DNA from: Stomoxys calcitrans
Taxonomy: Eukaryota; Arthropoda; Insecta; Diptera; Muscidae
Direction of reading: 5' to 3'
Assembly (NCBI RefSeq): GCF_963082655.1
Contig: NC_081554.1
Span: forward strand, 63,267,820 to 63,331,819
DNA length: 64,000 nucleotides
Shown here: one piece after another, positions 43,985-55,150 of the stretch
Layout: the number at the start of each line of letters is the position of its first letter
Position numbering within the stretch: position 1 is the stretch's first letter
Notes under the pieces: generated by a model
The model's input: the letters and a program-made list of their open reading frames with translations, nothing else
Databases searched by the model: none
What the model was told of the DNA's origin: nothing
Position numbers and translations under genes: made by a program

Positions 43985-45250
43985 GACTACACTTTGCGGT
44001 ACCTTTACGGTCAATCTGTAGACATCAGATGAGAAACCACCCATCTACAACAACTCTAATAGTGCGATATCCAAAAAAGCTCGATCGAAGTTATTTCCGA
44101 CACAAAGAGTGACAAGCTTTAAAAGGAGTGCACCATGCCAGATCCTGTCAAATGCCTTCGAGATATCCAGCTCTTACTTTCATCGAACTGATGAATAGAG
44201 TGACTCAATCGTTCCGAAAGTAGTGCCATCAGATCACCTTGAAGCGATTTCTGCAGAACCCATACTGTCGGTCGCTAAGAAGACCATTGGACACTCAATA
44301 TCTCTAAATATGGAGATTACGGTCAATCTGTAGTCATCAGATGAGAACCCATCTTCCACATCTCTAATAGTGTCATATCCATAAAAGCTCGATCGAAGTT
44401 ATTTCCGACACAAAGAGTGACAATCTTTCTTTCACCGAACTGATGAATAGAGTAACTCAATCGTTCCGAAAGTAGTGCCATCAGATCACCTTGAAGCGAT
44501 TTCTGCAGAACCCATACTGTCGGTCGCTAAGAAGACCATGGGATACTCAATATCTCAAAAGATGGAGATTACGGTCAATCTGTAGTCATCAGATGAGAAC
44601 CCATCTTCCACATCTCTAATAGTGTCATATCCATAAAAGCTCGATCGAAGTTATTTCCGACACAAAGAGTGACAAGCTTTAAAAGGAATGCACCATGCCA
44701 GATCCTGTCAAATGCCTTCGAGATATCCAGCTCATACTTTCATCGAACCGATGAATAGAGTAACTCAATCGTTCCGAAAGTAGTGCCATCAGATCACCTT
44801 GAAGCGATTTCTGCAGAACCCATACAGTCGGTCGCTAAGAAGACCATGGGATACTCAATATCTCAAAAGATGGAGATTAACCATGCTCTCCAATGCCATG
44901 GCAGCCGTTTGTCGGCAAGGACTGTCGCCAACACACTGCTACAACAACAACAACCATGCTTTTCTTTGGAAAGCGCCGAGCATAACACTATTGGTCGGTA
45001 ATTTGCAGGGTTGGTCTTCTCATCCTTCTTGGGGATATGCTGTATGTTCGCAATCTTGTAACGCGCCGAGAAGACACTCGAACGGTAAGCAAAGTTTAAA
45101 AGATTGCGTAAAGGACGAACGAGCTTCGCACAAGTGATGATATGCCATCCGGGCCGGGGTATTCATTTACATCGAGATCTGCAAATATGCTTTTGCCTCC
45201 GCGTTTACGAAAATATATCTGAGGCATGGAACTAGATACGTCTTCAATAA
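43985..45250 (-). pseudogene. Jockey/CR1-like LINE RT fragment with triplicated segment
   Basis: Right to left: near 45230-45130 a pre-RT segment (VIEDVSSSMPQIYFRKRG, DLDVNEYPGPDGISSL). Then, after a foreign insert at 44880-44975, come three tandem copies of the segment encoding HGLLSDRQYGF-like, GTTFGTIESLYSSV-like and LDISKAFDRIWHGALLLKLVTLCVGNN. The palm LDISKAFD motif is kept in copies 1 and 3. No YADD region found. Dead by duplication, stops and truncation. Confidence 0.75.
44007..44879 (-). repeat. Three tandem copies of an RT segment (312, 252, about 308 bp)
   Basis: Each copy starts acggtcaatctgtag and ends tatctcaaaagatggagatt (or close). Starts are at 44007, 44319 and 44571. The middle copy lacks the 60-bp segment aagctttaaaagga...ccagctc. 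Copies 2 and 3 are almost identical where they align, indicating recent duplication. Confidence 0.92.
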
Positions 45251-45254
45251 CAGG

Positions 45255-45985
45255 GGATGGTTCATCGCTCAGATCGGTCCAGATTTGTTAATAGCTGCCA
45301 TATATACCGATCTCTCGATTTAAGGTGCATTTATTAACCGATTTCGCCAAAATGTAACACAATGCGTTGTATTAGGTTCCTCGATATCCCTGTTCAATAC
45401 GGCCCCAATTGGGCCAGATTTCGATATGTGTGCCATATATACCTACTTTCCGATTTATGTTCTTGGGACCTTCAAGCACGTTTACTATTCGATTTCGCTG
45501 AAATTTGTGTTAGGCTCTGTGAAATGCTTGCTCAATATGGCCGAGATCGGTCTATATTTAGATATAGCTGTCATACAGACCGATTACCCAATTAAGGGAA
45601 TTGGACCTATAAAAAGCGCATTTATTGCCCAATTTCGCTGAAACTTTCTAAAGTTAACCCTGTTAAATTCTTCGATATCCGTGCCATATATAGTTCAGAT
45701 CAGTCTATATTTGGATACAGCTGCCACATAAATATACCCATCCCCTGATTTATGTTCTTAGACCGATAAGAGGTGAAATTTTTAATCAACGAATTTGGTA
45801 CAACAAGTTGTGTTAGAATCATTTATAGCCTTCCCGAATAAGATGGAGATCGGACTATATTTACATATAGCTGTTAAGGATTCATAAATTATGCATTTTT
45901 CACCGTACTGTGACGAAAGGTGGTTAATATATGTAATATCCGAGGTGGTGGGTATCCAAAGTTCGGCCCGGCCGACATGGGACAA
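45255..45985 (+). mobile_element. DINE-like element, 3' portion
   Basis: Four or five units with tagctgccatatataccgat, gatcggtctatatttagata, then a divergent block (gtgacgaaaggtggttaata) and ccgaggtggtgggtatccaa, hairpin gttcggcccggccgac. The end after the hairpin is lost. Confidence 0.75.
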
Positions 45986-47284
45986 CGTGACCAGATGAAC
46001 AAATTATATGGTCCACTACGAAGATTTTCGGTGTTAGGTTTGCATCAGAGAACAGCAGCAAGCCAACTTAAAAATAAGTGAACATGGTGGACATCCATCC
46101 AGAATGGCAAGCTCACATCTTATGCTAGCAATTGTTGTTGACGCTTACGACTCTCAACGAAAAAAACAAACATAAAATACTCCTTACATTCTTTGAGCTA
46201 AGGTAAGTGTTTTTGCTGATGAGCATAAAATGATTGCTGACCGTATTTTACATTTTGAGCAATACTCACGAGGGCTTACATTGACAGTAACTGAAAAGAA
46301 GAACACACGCAGCTACCGTTCAAATTTATGAGAGCTGAAATTAATTTGCGTGCTTTATAATGGCTTGGTTAAAGAAAAAAGTGAAAATAGGTCTGGCACT
46401 TTTTGAACAGACTTAGACAGACAGCACGAACATCACCAATGAAACCAATTCTGTTCAAAAAATAAAGGAGCAGGTGAAAAACAACGGAGTATATCTATGA
46501 CGATTAGCAAAACTTGATGTCTCATTCCTCTGCTTGCTTTGGCTTCATATGGCACTCATCTGGGTGGTAATCATTTGCAAACAACACATGATGTCCTTTA
46601 ACCAAATTGACAATCACATCCACTGAACGATTACTAAACCGTTCCCGCATCTCTCACTCCAATGTATTTGTGCGTGTGTTTCTCGCTGACTTTATTTTTA
46701 TGTGGCATGCGATACAGACAATTGCTTTGGCCAAAGTGGCTATTGAGTGCCAAATTTTGGGTCTCATGCAGATTTTTGGTTTGCATTAAACTGGGCTTGT
46801 TGACTTCTATACCAGAATTTCCAATATCCATATATCGTTGAATAATCCTTATCAATCTAAGGCCTCGTATAGCTCATATACAGACCTTTTGCCCAATTTG
46901 TCTTCTTGAAACCCTGAAATCATAAATTTCTACCAGACTTGGAATGTCCCATATGTTTCAAGTTATTGTATTTTAACATACTCACTTCTATGTAAAGTGA
47001 TTTGGAAAGATTTAAGTTATAAAAAGAAAAATATCCAAAGGATGTATTACCCACACTATGATGGCATGTTTTCATATGCATATATGCTAAAGAAGTTTTC
47101 AGAAAGCGCAACTTAATTTGAAACTCGAGCATTTCTGTTTGCAGATATTGAATCGGGGAAGAAGTATGCATTAGAGATGGGCGTTTGGGTGAAATTTAAT
47201 AACCTAATGTTGTCTATATATGAGGCGATCTCTTGTTCAGATCTATAGTGACATGGGGAAGATTAATATCTGCACCCTCTTTTT
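45986..47284. other. Presumed intronic sequence
   Basis: No recognised exon or repeat. Open frames near 46607-46855 and 46920-47171 have no motif. Confidence 0.45.
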
Positions 47285-47599
47285 AGCCTAAACTTACCCT
47301 AACCCATAAGGGTAAGCTTAGAGTTTATAAAAGGATACTAAGAAAAACTAAATGGAAGGACTTTGTCAGGTTGATCGAGGATGGCCAAAGATTCTCCATT
47401 TACGGTAAACCTGCAAAAGACAGATGGGATATGGACCGAGTCACCTCGTGAGACTCTATGGCATTTGCTTGGGACACATTTTACTGGCTGTGAGCTCAGG
47501 GAAAAGGCGGAAATCGATTTGATAATCGCGGAGGAAGGTGATGTAGCTGATATGGCGAAGAGACTTGTTTTGATAGTAGTCGTTGGCTCTTCTTTTGAT

Positions 47600-48180
47600 A
47601 GTAGTCGTTGGCTCATCTTTCTGCAATTTGGCCTAGATCTGTTCAGATTCGAATATAGCTGCCTTATTGATCGATCTCTCGATTTAAGGTCTTGGGCCCA
47701 TAAAAGACGTATCTATTGTCCGAATTCGCCAAAATTTAGGACGGCGAGTTGTGTTACGCCCTTCGACATCCCTCTTCATTTTGCCTCAGTTCGGTTTAGA
47801 TCTGGATATAGGTGCCATACAGACCGATTTCTTGACTAAAAGTCTTGCCTCATAAAGGGCGCATTTATAATCCGATTTCGATGAAATTTGACACAGTGAC
47901 ATATGTTAGGCTTTTCGAAATCCGCATCGTATATGGTTCTGATCGGTCCATATTTGGTTGTAGGTTGTACCAAAAACACCAATATTTTGTTCTACAAAAT
48001 TGAACAATGAATTGATCTTATTAGACCTCTCAAAATGCGTGCCGAATTTGGTCCAAATCGGACCATATTTCGATAAAGTGGCATAAGTTGCATTTTCCTC
48101 CGGATTATGACGAAAGGTGGTTACCATACCCGAGGTGGTGGGTATCCAAAGATCGAGCCGGCCGAACTTATCGCCTTTTT
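47600..48180 (+). mobile_element. DINE-like element inserted in the LINE
   Basis: Units tagctgccttattgatcgat, gtcttgggcccataaaagac, then gacgaaaggtggttaccata, ccgaggtggtgggtatccaa and an imperfect hairpin gatcgagccggccgaactta. The final acttgt is lost where it meets the SINE. Confidence 0.75.
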
Positions 48181-48181
48181 T

Positions 48182-48404
48182 CTTCTTATAGCTGAGTCCG
48201 AACGGCGTGCCGGAGAGCGACTCCTCTTTGGTGAGAAGTTTTTACATGGCTGCCAAATCAAGTGGTTCAGTTCCTCAAATATGTCGCAGCATTAGGAGGG
48301 GATAACCACAGCCGAAAATTTGTTATGCGGTTCTCGCCAGTATTCGAACTCAGGCTTTCGGCGTCATAGGAGGACATGCTAAAATCTGCTCTACGATGGC
48401 CTCC
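48182..48404 (-). mobile_element. tRNA-derived SINE, 3' truncated
   Basis: Begins inside the body (tatagctgagtccgaacggc) and ends in the degenerate tRNA head gctctacgatggcctcc. The B-box complement is mutated (gtattcgaactc near 48341). Lies exactly between the DINE-like element and resumed LINE sequence. Confidence 0.82.
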
Positions 48405-49320
48405 AGAGAGAGTAACTAAGGTTTTTATACCGAAGACAGGAAAGCTCCAATAAAGTGATGCCTCCTCCTTCTCTGTTAAGACATTGAAGAGAATTTTGGA
48501 TTTCCATATTGGGAGTAAACGTGGGGGATCCTACTTCTCTACATGCCAGCATTCCTATGTTAAGGGCAAAAAAGTGGACTCTGCTCTGCGCAATGCGGTG
48601 CATCACATTGAGAGGACACTGGATTATGAGGAATTCACCTTGAGAGCCTTTAACAATCTGCATATGTCTGCTATTGAGAGAGGGTTACGGAATGTAGATG
48701 TGGATGATAACGTGATAGTTTGAATAATGATAATGCTTTCGCATAGAGATCATGGCTAGTATTTGTCAAACAAGGGAAAGGGTAAACGCCACCTGGGGTA
48801 CACCTCAGGTTGACGTCATTTCACCGCTGTTATGAATTCTTGCTGTTGATGTGATCCTGTTTAGATTAAATGCGAAAGGGGCAAGGGTGAGTGCATACTC
48901 AGACGACCTTGTAATTATGGTTACGGGTATTTTTCTTAACACTATATCAGGCATTCTTAGTGATAATCTTGGGTGCACGGCGTCTTGGGCTGTGGATAGC
49001 AGGCTTATTTCACCGCTGAATTCTTGCTGTTCATGTGATTCTGCTTAGATTGAAGGCGAAAGGGGTAAGGGTGAGTGCATACTCAGACGACCTCGTTTTA
49101 CCCGTGGTTACGGGTAAATTTCTTAACACTATATCGGGCATTCTTAGTGATGATCTTGGGCTGTGGATAGCAGGCTTAGGAATCCAAAGCAGACGGAACT
49201 GGAGCTGTTCACAAGGGAGAGAAGGATGCCAGAGTTCGAACTAATCACAATGCAGTGGTTAACTTTGGAGTTGGCTAAATCGGTTAAATTTCTTGGATGT
49301 TATTCTTGATAGTATACTGG

Positions 49321-50555
49321 ATTCATCCTGTCACCTATGAAAGACAACTATTCATCTAAACATCCTTTGAGGAATACAAACGATTGAGTAATTAATATGG
49401 TCCATCTGATGATTCAAACTTTTCCATCTTCAACAAACTTATTAGCAACCTTAGGGCTTTTAAAAACTACAACTCTTTATAATCTCCAACAGTTAGCCTT
49501 TAATTTAATTAATAGAGCCCTTAAAAGCTGTAGCAAGGCAATACAAACAGCCATGGTCAACTAATTTGTCACTCCCCTTTTGCTGTCTTATTAAAAAAAG
49601 GCCAAGAAATGAAACAGCCCGAAAACAGAAGCTTTTTTCAAATTAACTTGTTTAAAACTTTGCCATAAATATTTCCAAACATAACATAAAATTATTACAT
49701 TTTACAGATGTTACAACAACCACAACAGGATGAAGTAAGAGTTGAAGAAGAAAAGCAAAACATTAAAAAAAAATGGACGACTACAAAAAACCAGTTCAAG
49801 TCTCAAGCAGGCAGTGGCCCGACAGCGAGGAATGAGCCACAAAACAGCTGTCAGTTCTCCAAAAATAGGGTGCTTCCCTAGCAACCAACCAACCAAACAA
49901 TCTAATGAAGGAAGCGAACCCTGGCAAAACCAAACCAATTCACTTCTTCTGGCTGGTTGACTTTGCTTGAACTCAGTTTGGAGTTTTTGTGTTTTCTGCT
50001 TTTCTTCTCGTTCATCTTTTTTTTTCTCCCCCGCCGGATGTTCTTTGTTACTTCTGCAGCATGGTAAGTCTAGGTGGGTGTATATGTTGTAGCAAGAAGA
50101 GATGTGCATTTAAAGTTTCCTTCATTTTCCTTTCACATTTCATCTTCATATTGTTTCATCAAAAATTTACCTCATACCACAGTGGTTCTGGTGTTGCATA
50201 GTGTTGTGAGGACAATTAATTGAGTAAATCTTGTAGAAGAGAAATATTTTTTTAGAAGAGAATATAATTTTTGCGTGATACAGGAAATTGAAGGAGAGTA
50301 ATACAGTAATGAATCTAACAAAAGAAAAGAATATGGGTAATAAGATTGATTTGACTATAACTCATAAACCCTTTCACGTACTTCACGTTGGCCAGGTTCT
50401 GCGCTATCCTTTTAAGAACCCTTATTGTAAGTTGCATCATTAATAACATTTCAGAGTTTAAAGCCTCAAGAAATAAAATCTCAAGGTATTGCATAGATGA
50501 TTGTTACAACCTCTGCAATCTGAAGATCGGACAAACTGTATATAGGCTACATATA
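49321..50555. other. Presumed intronic sequence
   Basis: No recognised gene. A 132-codon minus-strand open frame at 49711-50109 is low-complexity (Lys/Glu/Phe-rich) with no known domain and no splice context. Confidence 0.45.
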
Positions 50556-50756
50556 CAGTGGTGGAAAAAAATTATAAGGAGTCTAGTGACTCCTTATTAT
50601 ATGCACAAAAAGAGTAGTTACTTCTATAAAGGCTGAAACTGAATTTTCGTAGACACGTTGGGCTTTGAACGATGAACTTAATTGGATATTAATCTCATAC
50701 TATTCACGGATATTCTTTATGCGTTACTGTTGTCCCTATTATTTTTTTCACCACTG
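50556..50756. mobile_element. Tc1-like MITE
   Basis: 201 bp with terminal inverted repeats cagtggtggaaaaaaat (left) and its near-complement atttttttcaccactg (right), flanked on both sides by TA. The TA target and CAGTG-type ends are characteristic of Tc1-like elements. The interior has a small perfect hairpin (aaggagtc, tagt, gactcctt at about 50576-50595) and no coding capacity. A single copy in the window. Confidence 0.8.
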
Positions 50757-50857
50757 TACTTCCTCTGAGTATATATCGAAACACAGGTAACAGATAAGGC
50801 GTTAAGGTGATCATGATGAAAAGCCTTACTTAAGGAACATCTTTAAACGATGCAAGG

Positions 50858-51105
50858 TAAATTTCCCCTGAACATTCCATTAAGGAACAGGAGCAAACTT
50901 CTCACATTTCATGGAGAGCTGTCGAGTTCAAGTTTGTGTTCAATGATAAGGGGCCTCCTTTTATAGCCGAGTCCGATCGGCGTGCCGCAGAGAGACACCT
51001 CTTTGGATACCCAACGCTGAAAATTTCCTTTCTGATGATCTCGCCAGGATTCGAACCCAGGCGCTCAGCGTTATAAGCGGATACGGTTGCGCTACGGTTG
51101 CCTCC
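50858..51105 (-). mobile_element. tRNA-derived SINE, internally deleted
   Basis: Reverse orientation: ctgaacattccattaaggaa at the left, body with gagtccgatcggcgtgccgc, a deletion of about 40-50 bp after tctttgg, B-box complement ggattcgaacc at 51048-51058, head ending gctacggttgcctcc at 51105. Confidence 0.85.
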
Positions 51106-51184
51106 CTTTATAGGATAGCCCGTGAGTCTGAAGTAAACGAGCCACTAAAAGACTAAACATACGACTGATATTCAAAATCTCAAC

Positions 51185-52380
51185 ATAATCGATTAAGACT
51201 TTTGTTAACCATGACATGCTGAACAGGAAATTGAACTTCGAATCCAACATTTTGGAAAGGGCAAGAAAGGCCACCCTTGCCCTATACACCTGCATGAGAG
51301 TCATTGGCAAAACTTGGGGGTTTAGACTGCGTGTCATGCATTGGGTATATAGAACAGTTGTCAGACTTATAATGCTATATGGTATTGTGGTCTGGTGGAC
51401 GGCACTTTAAAAGTCCTCCTACTGTTCAATACTTAACTGGTTCCAAAGGATCGCTTGTCTATGCATCACAGCCACACTGAGGACAACACCATCTGATGCA
51501 CTGAATTTAATGCTACATCTTATGCCTCTGGACATTTTGGCTGGACAAATTGCACCTACCACCGCCGTGGGGTTAAGGGAGCTTTCTCATTAGTCATGTG
51601 GCGGCTACGGACACTGTGTTATCCTTGATACAATATCCAATGTTCCAGGCAATGTGGATTACATCCTTCCTTAGCCGCTTTTGATAGCAAGTACTGTACC
51701 ACTATTCCTGATAGAACCGATTGGAACTACTATATTCCTGGTAATAGATGTTGCATAGACTTCTTTAGGGATGATTCCAAACTATACGACCAGGTGGGCT
51801 TTGGGGTATACTCTAAAGATCTAGAACTGGTCATATCGAAAATGGTTACCCGACCATTGCAGTGTGTATCAAGCGGAGATCCTTGCAATTAAGGAAGTGG
51901 TGGAATGGCTAAGATATAATGTCATTACGGCGATTGGCATTAATATCTTCTCAGACAGCCAGGCAGTCATTAAATCCCTGGATAACGTATTTCTGAACAC
52001 AAAAACCTCCCTCGACTGTCGCAGATCTCTCAACGAGATGGCTGAACAGTTCAAAATTCATCTGGTGCCGGGCCACAGAGATATCCCAAGGACTTGTAAA
52101 GCGGACGAGGTTGCGAGACTAGGAACTACCTTACACACTCCAGGGAAACTGGAATGTGTGGGTATGCCTCTAGCAACAAGAAAGCTAAGTTTTCAGGATC
52201 AGGTCCCAAGGGCAACAAATAATAGATGGTCACAAAGAGGACGCGGTGAGCATTCCAAAACTATGTAGCCTTATCTAGATTTGAAGAGGTCTACCGCTTA
52301 TTCATTGTGTTCGTCATGACAGAAATTCTCCGGAATCCGAAAATCCTCATTTTATATTGCAACCACTGTCTTCAGGTTTC
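51185..52380 (+). pseudogene. RNase H-type LINE (second family), RT thumb and RNase H
   Basis: Starts at LNRKLNFESNILERARKATL (about 51220), then HWVYRTVVRLIMLYGIVVWWTAL, a connector with CLCITATLRTTPSDALNLML, and RNase H with YQAEILAIKEVVEWL (51864-51905), NIFSDSQAVIKSLDN (51940-51985) and VPGHRDIP (52060-52085), so most RNase H catalytic positions are recognisable. The first DG motif region is frameshifted. An uninterrupted 134-codon stretch (51864-52268) covers the second half of RNase H. Confidence 0.82.
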
Positions 52381-53159
52381 CCCAATAGTGGGATCGCACA
52401 AACTAATAATATTAATAAAGTAGCGAAGGGGTCCCACAACACAAGAGTATATGGTAAAGTGGAGAAAACAACAGCCAAACCGAACATCTTCAAGGATTGT
52501 AAACATTCAACAAAGCGTAAAATCAAGTTCACTACAAAAATATGTGCTGTTGCAAACGAGTTTTGCGTTTTGCCATGGCTACGAGGTATTCCCACCCATC
52601 ATCAGTTCAGCAGCATACCCCTTAAAAAAAGTTATGACTTTTAGGGATGATGATGAGTGGTGATGGTGGTGGCAGAGAGGCGCCGACTGTTGTTACCATC
52701 CACAACTGATGCTGTTGATGCGAGCAACTAGCTAGCAGTCAATGATGAGTGACGGAATAGTTTCCAGATGATTATTTTGTTCCCCGAACCATGTTGGCTG
52801 AAACGGCCCTTTAAGTTTTTGCGGTAATTCCAGCAAATTTATTGCACTCGATTGAGAAATCAATTACGTCGCATTTACAAATTTTGTTTGCATGTAGGCG
52901 TTTAAACTTGAAGCTAGATGAAGAAGTGAAATATTACGAAAGTTATTTTCCCGACATGCATATTAGATAAAAAGAGCGACAGAGGAAAGGTATTATTGAT
53001 TGGCACAAAACTTATTAAGGGATAAATTTCTAACGATGAAAGAGTCACGCGAAGAGCAATCTTAAGTTTTTGCTCCACAGGTTTGAGTTTAATTCGTAAA
53101 GAGCGACAGCATAATCGAATTCGTAATGCGAGCTGTGTTAAGAAATCGTGCGCTTCCTC
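52381..53159. other. Presumed intronic sequence
   Basis: No recognised exon or repeat. Confidence 0.45.
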
Positions 53160-53600
53160 CATTTTAGGTTAGGTTAGGCTTAAGTGGCAGTCTGCCATCA
53201 GACTCACTTAGACGTTTTTGTCCATTGTGATACCACAGGAATAGAAGAAAGAAGATGCCTTCTAGTTCCTACCGTTGAACCATCCAGATCGCTTTAAAAA
53301 GCCCAATAACTTGCGAATGATCACATCCGCTAAATCAGACAAGTTCTCAAAGAAATTAACTCCTTCTGACTGTTATTGCGGGACAAACACACAGAAGGTG
53401 TTCTATAGTCTCTTCTTCTTCGATGTCCTCAGAGTTTCTGCAAAATTCGTTGCTGGCAACCTTCTGTCTTCCGATTACACAGTGACCTGTCATGACGCAC
53501 AAAATGACTGAGACGTCTGTTCTAGCCAGTTCTAACAGCAAAGCATTAGACCTCTTCAAGTTTAGATTAGGCCACATAGTTTTGGAATGCTAACAAAAAT
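53160..53600 (-). pseudogene. RNase H-type LINE, C-terminal Cys-His tail
   Basis: Minus strand reads LARTDVSVILCVMTGHCVIG, then NEFCRN, EEEETIEHLLCVCPAI. This is the C-terminal zinc-binding region (spacing C...H...C) of the second RNase H-LINE family; part of the first Cys pair is lost. The 3' side contains a gttaggttaggct run near 53166-53180, often seen in the tails of fly LINEs. Confidence 0.7.
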
Positions 53601-54630
53601 TTCTTGAATTTTTGCCCTGATCAACAGTGTGGAGTTCCTTAAAGCGAAAGCTTTTTATAGAGAAGTTGTATGAGACGACATGAGTTAGTTCCAAACTTCG
53701 CATCATAGGCTAAAATTCTAACTTTTGTGACAAGTTGCACTCCTAGGATGTTTAAAGGTCACATAATAATTTCCCTATGTTAATCAAAAAGAATTCCAGC
53801 TTTTCGGATTAAATACAAAAATTAATCAAATATATATTTTCTCCATTTAACTTAAAACGAAATTTAAGTTATTATCGCGCTTTATAAAATTTTTGAACAA
53901 ATAAAAAAAAACAGCGAGAAAAACACATAAATTTTATTTCGCTTCAACGCCACCCTCAGAACTCGCAATGTGAAGGTGGGGTATAGAAAAGTTATGGCAG
54001 CGAAAGTTTTTCCAACGCATTCTTTTCAAAGAATTATTACTCCAAAAACCCAATGCTAAAGCGATGCTCAATGGTAGCAAGCCCAAGGGCTGTTCAGTTC
54101 TTAAGCCACTGCCCGTTGGTGCACTCAGACAATTCGAAGAGCATCCCAAACAAAACCAAAGAAAAAACATATAAAAAAAAAAAAACATTATTCGCATGAG
54201 GAGATGAATATACTGAGTAGCCAACAGACTGAGCTCCGGGAAGTAAAATGGAAGTTAACACGGGGAAGCAGAGTAAGGCTGATGAGCACCAGCATACGTT
54301 CATAATAGGCATGTCAGTATGCTACTGTTGCTGCAGCCAACATTCTACTATATCCAATGAATTATTGCAATTGTTCCGAAGGCAATGTCATGGCGCAGAA
54401 AAAAATATGTCCGAAGACCAAAAATTCTTATCTCAAATAGGAAAATTTCTTTACAATTGAACAAATTTCATGTGTCTTAAAGTTTATGGAAAATGTTAGC
54501 TAAAGCAAGTGAAATGTGAATGCTAGAGTATAAAATAAATTTTTTTCTTCCTATTTTCAAAGTAATTTAAGGGCTTTTGTTTTTGCAATGCCATAAATTA
54601 CCACAATACATAGCTAGAACACGAATTAAA
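53601..54630. other. Presumed intronic sequence
   Basis: AT-rich, poly-A near 54175-54187. No gene recognised. Confidence 0.45.
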
Positions 54631-55150
54631 ATATATCAAATATTAGGGTGATTTTCTCAGATTTTAATCATTCAGATTATTTCATCGGGTGCAGAATTTC
54701 ATAGCTTGGGAGAGAAGGTAAACGCAGTTTCATACTTTTATACCAGAGATCTGCAAGCGGTGGTATGTATTTGATTTGCGGTATACTCATAAAAATGCGG
54801 TGTTAGTTGTCATCGCCCATGCAATTAATGCGGTGTTATGTCCAGCACAATGATATGAGTGGCTATATCAAATATTAGGGTGATTTTCTCAGACTTTAGT
54901 CACTCAGATTATTTCATCAGGTTGCAAGATTGCATAGCTTGGGGGAGAAGGTAAACGCAGTGTCATACTTTTGTATCAGAGATCTGCAAGCGGTGGTATT
55001 TTTTTGATTTGCGGTATACTCATAAAAATGCGGTGTTAGTAGTCATCGCCCATGCAATTAATGCGGTGTTATGTTCCGCGCGCTGATAGAAATGGGGTGT
55101 TAATATCTATCGCCACCGCAATTAATGCGGTGTTATGACCAGCACAATGA
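54631..55150. repeat. 233-bp tandem repeat upstream of a LINE
   Basis: tatcaaatattagggtgatt begins at about 54634 and again at about 54867. Each unit has agatctgcaagcggtggtat, then repeated aatgcggtgtta and catcgcc motifs and gcacaatgatatgagtggc. Copy 2 is extended by extra aattaatgcggtgttatg units. The array runs into the leader of the Jockey-like LINE, so it may be its tandem 5' promoter region (inference). Confidence 0.85.

Larger units (their letters stand above)
47285..49320 (+). pseudogene. RNase H-type LINE (second family), RT region, interrupted
   Basis: Starts in the linker before RT (TKWKDFVRLIEDGQ, about 47347), is interrupted by a DINE-like element and a SINE, and resumes at 48405. 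There it has VTKVFIPKTGKLQ, LKRILDFHIGSKRGGS, CQHSYVKGKKVDSALRNAVHHIERTL, FNNLHMSAIERGLRNVDVDD, then two tandem copies of VILFRLNAKGARVSAYSDDL (catalytic box YSDD at 48896-48907 and 49080-49091, about 184 bp apart). Homology ends near 49320 (KSVKFLG-like). Many frame breaks. Confidence 0.8.

Noticed and set aside
49711..50109. 132-codon minus-strand open frame
   Set aside because: Low-complexity composition, no domain, no splice sites that would join it to the host gene, and no relation to the elements around it.
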